Source: a virus
IMG/VR virus record: IMGVR_UViG_3300028840_003924
Coordinates: 62,001 to 126,000 of that record
DNA length: 64,000 nt
Direction: 5' to 3' (one strand)
Shown in pieces: positions 36,842 through 44,344 of this stretch; positions within the stretch are counted from its first letter, which is position 1, and every line of letters begins with the position of its first letter. The position numbers and the translations under genes were made by a program. The notes under the pieces are model-generated. The model saw only the letters and a list, made by a program, of their open reading frames with translations, was not told where the DNA came from and searched no databases.

Positions 36842-37123
36842 ATGGAAACTGCGACCCTCTATAAACTAATTATCTTGGGAATCGCTCTGGCGGCCTTCTT
36901 CTTCCACGACAGCAATCGCTTTCGCCACCGAATCCGGTGGTCGTTGTACACGGCGACGGCGCTGATGACCGTCCTGTTTTTCAACCAGTACGGATTTTTC
37001 AGCATGTTTCACCCTGCCATCTGTCTCGGCGGCGGTATCGGGCTGGCCTGGGTCGTTCACACCGGCGTCCCATCGCTTTTGAAACGTTACGCACCAAAGT
37101 GGTACTGGGGTAAACTGCGATGA
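36842..37123 (+). CDS. Small integral membrane protein
   Basis: ATG at 36842 preferred over GTG 3 nt before; AAGGAG is 6 nt upstream. 93 residues with three hydrophobic segments: about 5-21 (LYKLIILGIALAAFFF), 35-50 (TATALMTVLFFNQYGFF) and 55-70 (AICLGGGIGLAWVV). Stop overlaps the next ATG (ATGA). First gene of a membrane-protein operon. Function unknown. Confidence 0.6.
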   Translation: METATLYKLIILGIALAAFFFHDSNRFRHRIRWSLYTATALMTVLFFNQYGFFSMFHPAICLGGGIGLAWVVHTGVPSLLKRYAPKWYWGKLR

Positions 37124-37590
37124 CAATCCTTCCAGGTTGGGACATTATATGGCAGTGGGTTCGTGACCGTTTCGACGAGACGGAGTTCGCCTGCTTTAGT
37201 GGAATCGCCGTGATGCTAACCATCGGAGCCGTAGCACTCTGGTGGGTCATTGCAGAAGACCAACAGAATCGACGGGCCCGACAAGCAATCGAAGACTCAG
37301 CGGTCAATCGGTACGTCGTCATTGACGCACTAGAGGTAGACCTGATAGGTCCAAAGAATGGCGGCGAGCTTACCACAAAGAGAATTGCTTTTTGTACCGA
37401 CCTGGAGACCGGCGAGACTTTTCATTACATTGCCACATGGCGTATCGAGGGAGAGGATGTCGGTCGCAAACACGTTATTACAACCAAACAGTTCCCAGAC
37501 ACAGGCCCACCAACAATCGTCGATATCGAGCATGTCGATAAAGACAGGGTTTGGTATCGGGATGGCGAGTTGGTTCACTTAGGGGAATGA
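37120..37590 (+). CDS. Membrane-anchored protein with beta-rich domain
   Basis: 156 residues. Hydrophobic segment at about 25-45 (CFSGIAVMLTIGAVALWWVI), then a soluble domain (55-156) with VIDALEVDLIGP and TGETFHYIATW. The layout of anchor plus small beta domain recurs in the proteins at 38394, 41157 and 42024. ATGA overlaps at both ends. Function unknown. Confidence 0.55.
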   Translation: MTILPGWDIIWQWVRDRFDETEFACFSGIAVMLTIGAVALWWVIAEDQQNRRARQAIEDSAVNRYVVIDALEVDLIGPKNGGELTTKRIAFCTDLETGETFHYIATWRIEGEDVGRKHVITTKQFPDTGPPTIVDIEHVDKDRVWYRDGELVHLGE

Positions 37591-38045
37591 AAATGATGAA
37601 CGTTGACAAAATGAAAGAGGCGAACCGTATCGTGCGGACGGTGTTGTTTTTTGTCTCCCTGGCCCTCGCTATGTTGTTTTTCACATGGGGTTTCACGAGC
37701 TACCTTTACCACTGTCGGCAAGCGAAGGTAACGCCGCCCACCGTAGGCAGGCAGATTGTAACTGAGCGGTTTCAGGCGTGGCGGGATACCTGCCAAACGA
37801 ACTCAAGAAACTTCACCCACTTATGGGCTCGGGGCTGGACGAAGGACCGGGAGCAGTTAGTCGAACTCCGTCGCCTTGAAATTGCAGCGGAACACCTTCA
37901 GCTAATCCAGTTGCTGAAGATGGCCCGCTCCGAAAACCCCGACGAGTTCATCATCGACGTAGAAGCCGACATGGAGGCCGAGGCGAACAAACTCAAAGCC
38001 GAAGCGGATAAGTTGGCGAAGGAATTTGACAATGTTCGAGAATGA
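37587..38045 (+). CDS. Membrane-anchored helical protein
   Basis: 152 residues from the ATG overlapping the previous stop. Hydrophobic segment at about 15-38 (TVLFFVSLALAMLFFTWGF), then a charged helical domain with a long coiled stretch EADMEAEANKLKAEADKLAK at about 125-148. A single-pass protein whose coil probably pairs with another protein. Family unknown. Confidence 0.55.
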   Translation: MKMMNVDKMKEANRIVRTVLFFVSLALAMLFFTWGFTSYLYHCRQAKVTPPTVGRQIVTERFQAWRDTCQTNSRNFTHLWARGWTKDREQLVELRRLEIAAEHLQLIQLLKMARSENPDEFIIDVEADMEAEANKLKAEADKLAKEFDNVRE

Positions 38046-38397
38046 TCCCGAAGTCATTTCGTTAGGCCGTATGGCCATCTTCTTCTTGCCAATCAAGAAG
38101 CTGCGCCAAGTTTGTGGAGAGCAAACACACGAGTCGGCCATCGATAAGGAATTGATTGCCCGCTACGAAGGGCTCAGCAAGATCACCGGTCACGTCGAAG
38201 GCTGTTACCGAATGAAATCCGAGATCGTCGACGACGATCATGTGAGATATGAAGTCAGCTTCCTAGGCAAGAACAAAGTTATCGAGTTCGTAGAGTTCCT
38301 GAAAGAAGTATGCCGCCGACTTGGTGAGGAGAGCATTTACCTCACGATGGGCGAAAAATCATACTTGGTACAACCAAAAGAGAGAGGTGAGTCATGA
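38032..38397 (+). CDS. Unknown soluble protein in a membrane operon
   Basis: 121 residues from the ATG at 38032 (AAGGAA upstream), overlapping the previous gene by 14 nt. Alpha/beta with no membrane segment. VSFLGKNKVIEFVEFLKEVC and SIYLTMGEKSYLVQ are the most regular parts. No family recognised. Confidence 0.5.
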   Translation: MFENDPEVISLGRMAIFFLPIKKLRQVCGEQTHESAIDKELIARYEGLSKITGHVEGCYRMKSEIVDDDHVRYEVSFLGKNKVIEFVEFLKEVCRRLGEESIYLTMGEKSYLVQPKERGES

Positions 38398-38744
38398 ACG
38401 AAAACGATTGGCTTATTGTGGGCATGATTGTGATCGTTGGAGCTATAGTAGTTGCCATCCCCTTCATCATCTGTTTCACAGGGGGCAAAACGATGGAGAT
38501 CACCGTTGACCGATACGAGATATTGGATGAACACGTCGTTTTCTATCTGGAGGACGGCGGTGCCCTCAGGGTTAGGGCGGGTTGCGGTGAGACCTTCACC
38601 TTTCCACTCCACAAAAAGGTAAGGTTGACAACAAACGGGTTCGGGCGCATTACGGGGATTACCCACCTGAGCGACCCCTTCGAGCCAAAGATCGATTTGG
38701 GAAATGTCGATACCCCACTTATTGCTGGGGAAAACTCACCTTGA
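38394..38744 (+). CDS. Membrane-anchored small beta-domain protein
   Basis: 116 residues with a good AGAGAGGTGAG. Hydrophobic segment at about 7-27 (LIVGMIVIVGAIVVAIPFII), then a beta domain with VDRYEILDEHVVFYLEDGG and KVRLTTNGFGRITGI. It resembles in layout the proteins at 41157 and 42024. ATGA overlap with the upstream gene. Function unknown. Confidence 0.55.
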   Translation: MNENDWLIVGMIVIVGAIVVAIPFIICFTGGKTMEITVDRYEILDEHVVFYLEDGGALRVRAGCGETFTFPLHKKVRLTTNGFGRITGITHLSDPFEPKIDLGNVDTPLIAGENSP

Positions 38745-38769
38745 CCTGATTCTGCATTTCGGCGATACT
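38741..38769 (+). promoter_or_regulatory. Sigma-70-like promoter
   Basis: TTGACC, 17-nt spacer, GATACT, in the 81-nt gap before the gene at 38826. The -35 matches 5 of 6, the -10 4 of 6. Confidence 0.5.
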
Positions 38770-38825
38770 GTTCGTATTCTCCGGAAAGGAAGCCAATATC
38801 TTTTCTCCCCAAGGGTGGATAGGGT

Positions 38826-39335
38826 ATGGATAAGCAGAGTGCGAAAGAGGTCCTCGCTATAGCCGAGGAATTGTATAGGCAGTCACCTGATTTGGGTACG
38901 TTCTTCCGTGAAATCTTCGGTGTCGGGGGCGCTGTGTGCAGCAAATTCCCTACCCTAGATGAGCGGGAGGAGTTCCACAAAACGGAAGAGTATGGGCATA
39001 TTCGGGCGATGATGGCCAAGTTGAACCCAAACACGGCCAGTGAACCCAACCATACCCTTACCATCCGGTGTTCCAAGCGACAGCATACTAAGTTCCGGGC
39101 GGAAGCCATGGGATTCTATATCAGTATGAACAAGTTGGCGATTTTCAAGCTCCAACAACCCGTTGACGCCGACCTCCTCGGTGCCATATCCGAAGAGAAA
39201 GCAATCAGCATCCGACTACCCAAAAGCCTCCACGAAACGCTCAAGAGAGAGGCCGTTGATTGGAATACGAGTATGAACAAGTTGGCTGTTGCCAAGTTGA
39301 TCAAACCTATTGATCGAAATTTGATCCTCAAATAA
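38826..39335 (+). CDS. Tandem ribbon-helix-helix (HicB/Arc-like) regulator
   Basis: 169 residues. Two RHH units lie side by side: about 77-112 (TLTIRCSKRQHTKFRAEAMG, then SMNKLAIFKL) and about 128-160 (ISIRLPKSLHETLKREAV, then SMNKLAVAKL). The second matches HicB/Arc-type RLPxxLHxxLKxEA patterns well. RHH domains normally bind DNA as dimers; two in one chain would give a single-chain dimer. N-terminal 75 residues are an unknown helical domain. It has its own promoter, so it is a likely phage transcription regulator or antitoxin-type repressor. No adjacent HicA toxin is seen. Confidence 0.65.
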   Translation: MDKQSAKEVLAIAEELYRQSPDLGTFFREIFGVGGAVCSKFPTLDEREEFHKTEEYGHIRAMMAKLNPNTASEPNHTLTIRCSKRQHTKFRAEAMGFYISMNKLAIFKLQQPVDADLLGAISEEKAISIRLPKSLHETLKREAVDWNTSMNKLAVAKLIKPIDRNLILK

Positions 39336-39345
39336 GGAGTGAGTT

Positions 39346-39852
39346 ATGGAACCCGCTTATCAACATGCTTTGGAGACGGGGGCGATTGTCGTCGTCGTTG
39401 CATTCGTCGTCGTTATCCTTTTGTGTAAAGTTCGCAGCGCCCTTTGTGCAGAGCAGGAAGAAAGGACTTTCACCCGGTACGCCATGATGGCTGGAGGTTT
39501 GGCTACCATCGTCACCGTGTGCGTCTTAGGCGCACACCTACCGCCAGTCGACGGTGTCGTGAAGCACGACCAAATACGAAAAGACCTGTGCTCCTTGCGA
39601 GGGTGGTACGTCGCTTCCACCACTGACGCCATGTGGGAGTCTGACGAAGAACGTATGAAGTTGGCCGAAGACCTGGGAGAGAGACTTCTCGAAGTCGAAC
39701 AGAGCTACGCCAACTTCATCCAAGAGACGGATGACGACTACCTTCAACAACAACTGTACGTCCGCATGTGGGTGTACAGCGTGCTCACCTTCCTTGGTGT
39801 CGGTGGCCTCGGTACGCTGTTATATGGTTTGATCCTCTGCGAAAGACTCTGA
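39346..39852 (+). CDS. Three-segment membrane protein
   Basis: 168 residues. Hydrophobic segments at about 8-28 (GAIVVVVAFVVVILLCKV), 45-65 (MAGGLATIVTVCVLGAHL) and 140-163 (VYSVLTFLGVGGLGTLLYGLI), with an acidic helical loop (70-138) between the last two. AAGGAGTGAG before the ATG. The TVCVLGAHL segment is coded by a short stem with a TTA loop. Function unknown. Confidence 0.55.
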   Translation: MEPAYQHALETGAIVVVVAFVVVILLCKVRSALCAEQEERTFTRYAMMAGGLATIVTVCVLGAHLPPVDGVVKHDQIRKDLCSLRGWYVASTTDAMWESDEERMKLAEDLGERLLEVEQSYANFIQETDDDYLQQQLYVRMWVYSVLTFLGVGGLGTLLYGLILCERL

Positions 39853-39869
39853 GAATAAGGCGGCAATCC

Positions 39870-40601
39870 ATGAGATGCCCCTTTTGCTGGACCCCATACA
39901 ATGAACAGGAGCGTCTGAAGTATTTCCCATTTTGTTCTCATTGGTGTCGCTTGAATGGCCTTAAGTGTGCCATGACACCTGACGATGACGACCTTGAACT
40001 GCGAAACAAAGCGAGAAAGGCTACGTTGAGCAGAAGTGATACGCTAGATGAACTCTATCTGAGTGAAGTTAATTTGGAGAATCCCATGTACGACGGTGTT
40101 GAAAATCATGGCAAAGCCTGTAGCTTGGATGTGGATATGAGTAAAGCCATCCGAGATGCTGCGGTACATTGCCGGGATGTTTGCGCACGGGAGCACATCA
40201 AAGCAACCGACCGGCATGAACGAGTCGGACTCTTCGTCACATCATTGCGACACCGTTGCAGTCTCTACACGGATCGTAACCTCAATCGGTATCTTTCCAA
40301 AAATATATGCAACAAGGCAATCTGGTACGACGCTGGTATCTTAGATAAACCTCTGGCCCAAAAGCTCGTCCCTACTTGCGACGTGGGTTGTTACGGTAAT
40401 ATGAACTTAGATCGACTTAAGAGGTGGATTATGGTCGCAAAAATTGTCCCACTCGAAACAGAAGAGGCGGAAATCGACGCACTCATCACCGAAGCGAAAA
40501 CTGACCTTGCTGAATTGAGGCAACTTGATACAATACTTGATGACAACGCCACGCAATCAGAACGGTTAGCAGAAGAATTAACTGTCCTGCTGGCTGACTG
40601 A
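39870..40601 (+). CDS. Zinc-ribbon protein of unknown function
   Basis: ATG at 39870 with AAGG about 9 nt upstream; 243 residues. CPFCWTPYNEQ at residues 3-13 and FCSHWC at about 21-26 form a four-Cys zinc ribbon of the type in small zinc-binding proteins. The middle has several Cys (ACSLD, HCRDVCA, RCSLYT, ICNKA, CDVGC), and the C-terminal 60 residues are helical. No enzyme motif. Possibly nucleic-acid binding. Confidence 0.5.
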   Translation: MRCPFCWTPYNEQERLKYFPFCSHWCRLNGLKCAMTPDDDDLELRNKARKATLSRSDTLDELYLSEVNLENPMYDGVENHGKACSLDVDMSKAIRDAAVHCRDVCAREHIKATDRHERVGLFVTSLRHRCSLYTDRNLNRYLSKNICNKAIWYDAGILDKPLAQKLVPTCDVGCYGNMNLDRLKRWIMVAKIVPLETEEAEIDALITEAKTDLAELRQLDTILDDNATQSERLAEELTVLLAD

Positions 40602-40634
40602 CCAACCCAAACCCGGAGAGAACAGGAGTATCGT

Positions 40635-41000
40635 ATGGCACAATCAAATCCACGGGAAATACTGGAGGCCCTTTTGGGTAAGGATGCCCTATCGAAAAAC
40701 CCTAATGCCGAAATCTTCAAGGAGGCGCTGGCCGAGATTACCGAAGGCCAGAAGGAGGCGAAGAAGAAGATCGTGAAGACAAAGGTGGAGGAAGCACTAA
40801 AGCTCCTTGCCGAAAGGGACAAACTGGAGAAGGAGACCAAGGGGAAGATCGCCAAGATCGACAAAACCTTGGGGAAACTCATCAAGGCCATCGATAGCAT
40901 GTCCAAAGGGGAATGCCATTGCCAAGGGAAATGTGAGGAGGGAGCAGCGCCCGCCGAAGAGGGTCAAGCTGAGGCCGAGAACCCCGGTGCCGAAGGTTAG
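40635..41000 (+). CDS. Lys/Glu-rich coiled-coil protein with Cys cluster
   Basis: 121 residues. Highly charged coiled coil at about 28-92, then GECHCQGKCEEG (about 94-105), a compact Cys/His cluster able to bind metal, and an acidic Ala/Glu tail. Good ribosome site upstream (GGAG). Abundant-protein-like composition; role unknown. Followed by a strong terminator. Confidence 0.5.
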   Translation: MAQSNPREILEALLGKDALSKNPNAEIFKEALAEITEGQKEAKKKIVKTKVEEALKLLAERDKLEKETKGKIAKIDKTLGKLIKAIDSMSKGECHCQGKCEEGAAPAEEGQAEAENPGAEG

Positions 41001-41027
41001 GCGCTTAAGGCTATCGACGCAAGCTAC

Positions 41028-41071
41028 GAAACCCACCACCCCGCACAGCGGGGTGGTGGGTTTCTTTTTTT
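41028..41071 (+). terminator. Rho-independent terminator
   Basis: GAAACCCACCACCCCGC, loop ACA, exact reverse complement (17 bp), then a run of seven T on the plus strand. Ends the transcript of the coiled-coil gene upstream. Confidence 0.9.
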
Positions 41072-41084
41072 GGGGGAATCCATC

Positions 41085-41113
41085 TTGACAGATGTCGACA
41101 AGGGGTGTAAAGG
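41085..41113 (+). promoter_or_regulatory. Sigma-70-like promoter
   Basis: TTGACA, 17-nt spacer, TAAAGG, just after the terminator and 43 nt before the next ATG. The -35 is a perfect match. Confidence 0.6.
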
Positions 41114-41156
41114 ATAGGGAGTCAACCAAGATTCTGCTCACACGGAGGCCACTCTC

Positions 41157-41561
41157 ATGTCCGACAAGGTAATCGCTACCCTTATGGTTGTGGGCGCTCT
41201 TACCGTCTTCACCTTGCTGCTCACTCCGACCATCTACTACAGCTTTACGTGGAAAGAGATCGGCTATGTCGAGAGCGTTGAGGCGACCGTCACCAGAGAT
41301 CGCAGTATAAAGCAAGTCAAGATGGTGACGATCCACATGGAGAACAGCGAGAAGAGGCGAATCAAAATGCCGATGGGCGTTCACATTCAAGCTGGCTACT
41401 GGTACATCTTTGATTTCGCTCGCAATCCGGGCGGTGGCCTCCGTATCGAGAAGTACCAGAAGATCGAAGATAAGAGTTTCAAACCACCACTCATCGATAC
41501 TATCACGGAACCTATTTCATTAGAGGAGGAATCTCATGTCGGGGGAGAGGCTGGAAGATAG
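41157..41561 (+). CDS. Membrane-anchored small beta-domain protein
   Basis: 134 residues; GGAGG upstream. Hydrophobic segment at about 5-27 (VIATLMVVGALTVFTLLLTP). The soluble part has VESVEATVTRD, VKMVTIHMENSEKRRIKMP and AGYWYIFDFARNPGGGLRI. The string (W/Y)xxGxxYIFxFA is shared with the lipoprotein at 42024, so the two are paralogues with different anchors. Acts outside the cytoplasmic membrane. Unknown role. Confidence 0.6.
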   Translation: MSDKVIATLMVVGALTVFTLLLTPTIYYSFTWKEIGYVESVEATVTRDRSIKQVKMVTIHMENSEKRRIKMPMGVHIQAGYWYIFDFARNPGGGLRIEKYQKIEDKSFKPPLIDTITEPISLEEESHVGGEAGR

Positions 41562-42012
41562 GTCGTTGCTTCAAGTCCAATTACGAATCGCACGGGGGGA
41601 ACTTAAGGCGCAATCGGTGGATATTGAATGTCCAAAGTGCCATAAGAGTATGCCCAATCAATGTAAGAAATGCGGACATATCCTGGTCCCATCACTCAGG
41701 ACGTTTCCGCAACATGCGACGGGCATTATCACGCCCGACGATGGCTGGGTGGCTGTCCACGAGACCTTCGGCGGGATGCTTCCACTGAAAGGAGGCAAGT
41801 TGGACGAGTTAGTCGATCCTGGTCTTCGAGCTAAGATTGCTTACGAGCAATATCATTATGCGGAGATGATGGAGCATCTTCACAACGGTCTCCAACCTCA
41901 AATCCGGTTGGTGACCTATGAGATGGTCCCAAGACCTCTCATGGAAAACGATAAGGATCACGGCGTCATCATGATCGAGGGAAAGAAAACAAGAACCCAG
42001 AGGAACCTTTAG
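41536..42012 (+). CDS. Zinc-ribbon protein
   Basis: 158 residues; starts within the end of the previous gene with GGAGGA upstream. CPKCHKSMPNQCKKCGHIL at about 33-51 is a CxxC-CxxC zinc ribbon. The rest is alpha/beta without a membrane segment. It could bind nucleic acid or protein; no family recognised. Confidence 0.55.
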   Translation: MSGERLEDRSLLQVQLRIARGELKAQSVDIECPKCHKSMPNQCKKCGHILVPSLRTFPQHATGIITPDDGWVAVHETFGGMLPLKGGKLDELVDPGLRAKIAYEQYHYAEMMEHLHNGLQPQIRLVTYEMVPRPLMENDKDHGVIMIEGKKTRTQRNL

Positions 42013-42023
42013 GAGGTTACGCC

Positions 42024-42581
42024 ATGCGATACATGTTGATTGTGCTTACAGCCTGTCTGCTGGCGGGTTGTAAGGAGGATGTTATTGGCACCGTACTCAA
42101 AGTCGATCAAGTGATCATCAAAAGTGATCAAAACAATTTGACTGAATACGATGTCATTACGGTTCAAACTGATAGCGGCGAGGAAGAGCAGTACTATCGG
42201 GTCGCAACCGGATTTGAGTGGAAGATCGGTAGCCGGTACATCTTTAAGTTCGCCGACAGTAAAGTCAATGGTTGCCCAAGGATTAACCACCTTCACGAAA
42301 CAACGGCCCAAATCCTCGATGAGGACGAGAAGGTCGCCGAGGTGGAGTTCACCGAGATTCCTCTTGAGGAAACGGAAGCCGAAAAGGAAGAGGAGGAAGA
42401 GGAAGCGATCTCTCATATCGATAAGCTTGATCTGAAGTGCGAGGAGCTTAATGACCGGTTTCAGTGTCTCAGACTTGCTTTGCAACAATTATACAATCAT
42501 CAAGCCATTGAAATCGAGAAACTCAAACTCCAAGTAAAAGCTCTACAAGAACAAAATGAACAAGCACACTATAGACATTAG
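42024..42581 (+). CDS. Lipoprotein with beta domain and coiled-coil tail
   Basis: 185 residues. Signal peptide MRYMLIVLTACLLAGCKED with lipobox LLAGC (Cys 16), so it is a lipid-anchored protein; Lys-Glu-Asp after Cys leaves sorting open. Residues 20-95 are a beta domain with EWKIGSRYIFKFADS, like the membrane protein at 41157. An acidic stretch (115-135) and a coiled coil (137-178) follow. Phage lipoproteins often block superinfection or act in lysis; neither is shown here. AGGAGG precedes the ATG. Confidence 0.65.
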   Translation: MRYMLIVLTACLLAGCKEDVIGTVLKVDQVIIKSDQNNLTEYDVITVQTDSGEEEQYYRVATGFEWKIGSRYIFKFADSKVNGCPRINHLHETTAQILDEDEKVAEVEFTEIPLEETEAEKEEEEEEAISHIDKLDLKCEELNDRFQCLRLALQQLYNHQAIEIEKLKLQVKALQEQNEQAHYRH

Positions 42582-43675
42582 TACGGCGTAATCAAGTCAC
42601 CACTCTGAAGAACGTAGGGCTCAATCGTAATCTGATCTGGTTCGGTGTTCGCACCCGTGTACGTGAACAACGTCAACTTCGCTGCATCGCCCACTTCTGC
42701 GCCCGCAGGATACTCGATCTTCCGAGTCACTCGGTTACTTCCGTCTACCACGTTGCTGGTGAAGAGATAGGTGGGCGAAGCACCTTGAAGCAACTCGTAG
42801 TCATCTCTCACGTCCGCTGCTGTATACCCTAAGCTATTACCACGGAAGTCTACGGCATTGTTGATTACGTCCTGCTCAACACCCGTCATCCAGACACCAC
42901 GGGTACCACCTTGGGTTGTTGTATCAACAGCGACACTGAAAGTATCCGCCGTCAGCACGGTTGCCGTGCGGGTACCATCCAAAGTCGCATCCGTATCACT
43001 GTTGGCAATCAAGATTGAATCCCCAGTGGTCAATCCGTGGTTCGTTGATGTAATCACACCGGGGTTCGCCGACGTACAACTCTCAATCAGATGACCCAAC
43101 GGTATCAGTTTGGTCACCGACGCCGGGTAGGTGTGAATGGAACCAACAATATGCCTCAGGTAGTACCAGGGTAGTTCGCACACGCCCGCATGCTGGTTGA
43201 ACCGGAGGAGCGTCTCTGCACCACCGTTGGCAATGAAGAAGATCATCTCAGTGTTGCTGTGCAACGTACTACGAATGATTACACGGCTCTCAGGACCACT
43301 TGTAGCTTGTGTTCCATCAAAACTCGTTATCGAAGCCTCAAAGCGGCTTGCGAAGAGATCATCGGCGTTCAAAGCTGCGATAATTTCTGCCGGGGTGACG
43401 GCGGTTACCACAGCGGCTGAGGCTGCTACATTGATCGTTAGGTTTGCAAACAGGTTGAGGTTTGGTCCGTGAGCAAAGGTGATCGTCAGGTTACTCGTCG
43501 GATTTCCATCCGCATCATTTCCCGACATATCAAACGGGCCCTTCACCCAGGTCATCACAATATCGGCACCACGACCTTTATTGGCTGGGCAATCATAGTT
43601 CTGGATATACTTCCGGTCGTCTACCAGTGACGGACCTTTGAAATCTTCGGCAAATGGGTTCTGAAAAAACGGCAT
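42578..43675 (-). CDS. Virion structural protein, isolated on the minus strand
   Basis: 365 residues. The N-terminus reads FFQNPFAEDFKG, DDRKYIQNYDCPANKGRGADIV and GPFDMSGNDADGN (about 4-60). This NP...DR...CPANxGRG...GPxDxSGND pattern occurs in virion proteins of large myoviruses. The remainder is beta-rich with ITSTNHGLTTGDSILIANSD, a repeat-like TNHGLxxGD unit of phage fibre and decoration proteins. It is 10 kb from the other virion genes and surrounded by plus-strand accessory genes. Confidence 0.65.
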   Translation of the reverse strand: MPFFQNPFAEDFKGPSLVDDRKYIQNYDCPANKGRGADIVMTWVKGPFDMSGNDADGNPTSNLTITFAHGPNLNLFANLTINVAASAAVVTAVTPAEIIAALNADDLFASRFEASITSFDGTQATSGPESRVIIRSTLHSNTEMIFFIANGGAETLLRFNQHAGVCELPWYYLRHIVGSIHTYPASVTKLIPLGHLIESCTSANPGVITSTNHGLTTGDSILIANSDTDATLDGTRTATVLTADTFSVAVDTTTQGGTRGVWMTGVEQDVINNAVDFRGNSLGYTAADVRDDYELLQGASPTYLFTSNVVDGSNRVTRKIEYPAGAEVGDAAKLTLFTYTGANTEPDQITIEPYVLQSGDLITPY

Positions 43676-43766
43676 ACCTGTTTCCTTCTGGCTATCTATT
43701 CACACCTAGTTGCAGATACGAAGCCTCCACACGGGCGTTGCATATGATATATAAGCCTGTGCAAAG

Positions 43767-43800
43767 AAAAACCACCCGGCGAAAACGCCGGGTGGTTTTT
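43767..43800. terminator. Bidirectional terminator
   Basis: AAAAACCACCCGGCG, loop AAAA, exact reverse complement ending in TTTTT. A-tract and T-tract flank the 10-bp GC stem, so it works both ways; it separates two minus-strand genes. Confidence 0.85.
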
Positions 43801-43828
43801 CAAATAGCCGAAAGGCATAGACATTTCG

Positions 43829-44227
43829 TCACTTATTAACCACCGAAAGTATCTTTTTGGCCATAGCAAATGGTTCGACCGCTGGCTCCTCTGCCAGGAT
43901 GCTCATCACATCGATAACTTCGGGGCAGTATTCGTCCATATCATGCTCATCCATGAAGCGAATTTTCTTGTTCAGGTCCACAAGCGACTCGCTGATTTCA
44001 TCCCGTGCCTCTTCAAGCTGCTTTCTGGTCACACTGACCACTTGACAATCCTTTGCAAAGAGATTATTACCTTCCCAATCCTTATCTAGGGCTTTCGCTT
44101 TTAACGTATTGCCGTCATCTGAGGCATACGTAACTTCGTACACCTTGCCCACAATGTAGCTGCTGCTATTGGAGTTCCTGATCGGGCGTACTAGGTTTCC
44201 GGGCTGAATTTTAACCTTCTGAAACAT
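43829..44227 (-). CDS. Unknown protein with SH3/KOW-like N-terminus
   Basis: Start at ATG 44227 with AAGGAGG upstream; 132 residues. PGNLVRPIRNS, YIVGKVYEVTYASDDGNTLKAK at about 8-45 look like a small beta barrel (SH3/KOW-like). The C-terminal 80 residues are acidic helices. Minus strand with its terminator at 43767. No family recognised. Confidence 0.5.
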   Translation of the reverse strand: MFQKVKIQPGNLVRPIRNSNSSSYIVGKVYEVTYASDDGNTLKAKALDKDWEGNNLFAKDCQVVSVTRKQLEEARDEISESLVDLNKKIRFMDEHDMDEYCPEVIDVMSILAEEPAVEPFAMAKKILSVVNK

Positions 44228-44281
44228 CGTCTTCCTCCTTATTCCTAGTATCGGTTTGCAGGGCCTCAAACTTTAGTGATA

Positions 44282-44310
44282 TTGCACCAGCGATCTTTTT
44301 TTCCTAAAAT
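44282..44310 (+). promoter_or_regulatory. Sigma-70-like promoter for the M16 protease gene
   Basis: TTGCAC, 17-nt spacer, TAAAAT (5 of 6), 34 nt before the ATG at 44345, with AGGAG in between. Confidence 0.65.
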
Positions 44311-44344
44311 GGGGCGTCAACCAAGCCCGCAGAAGGAGATTACC

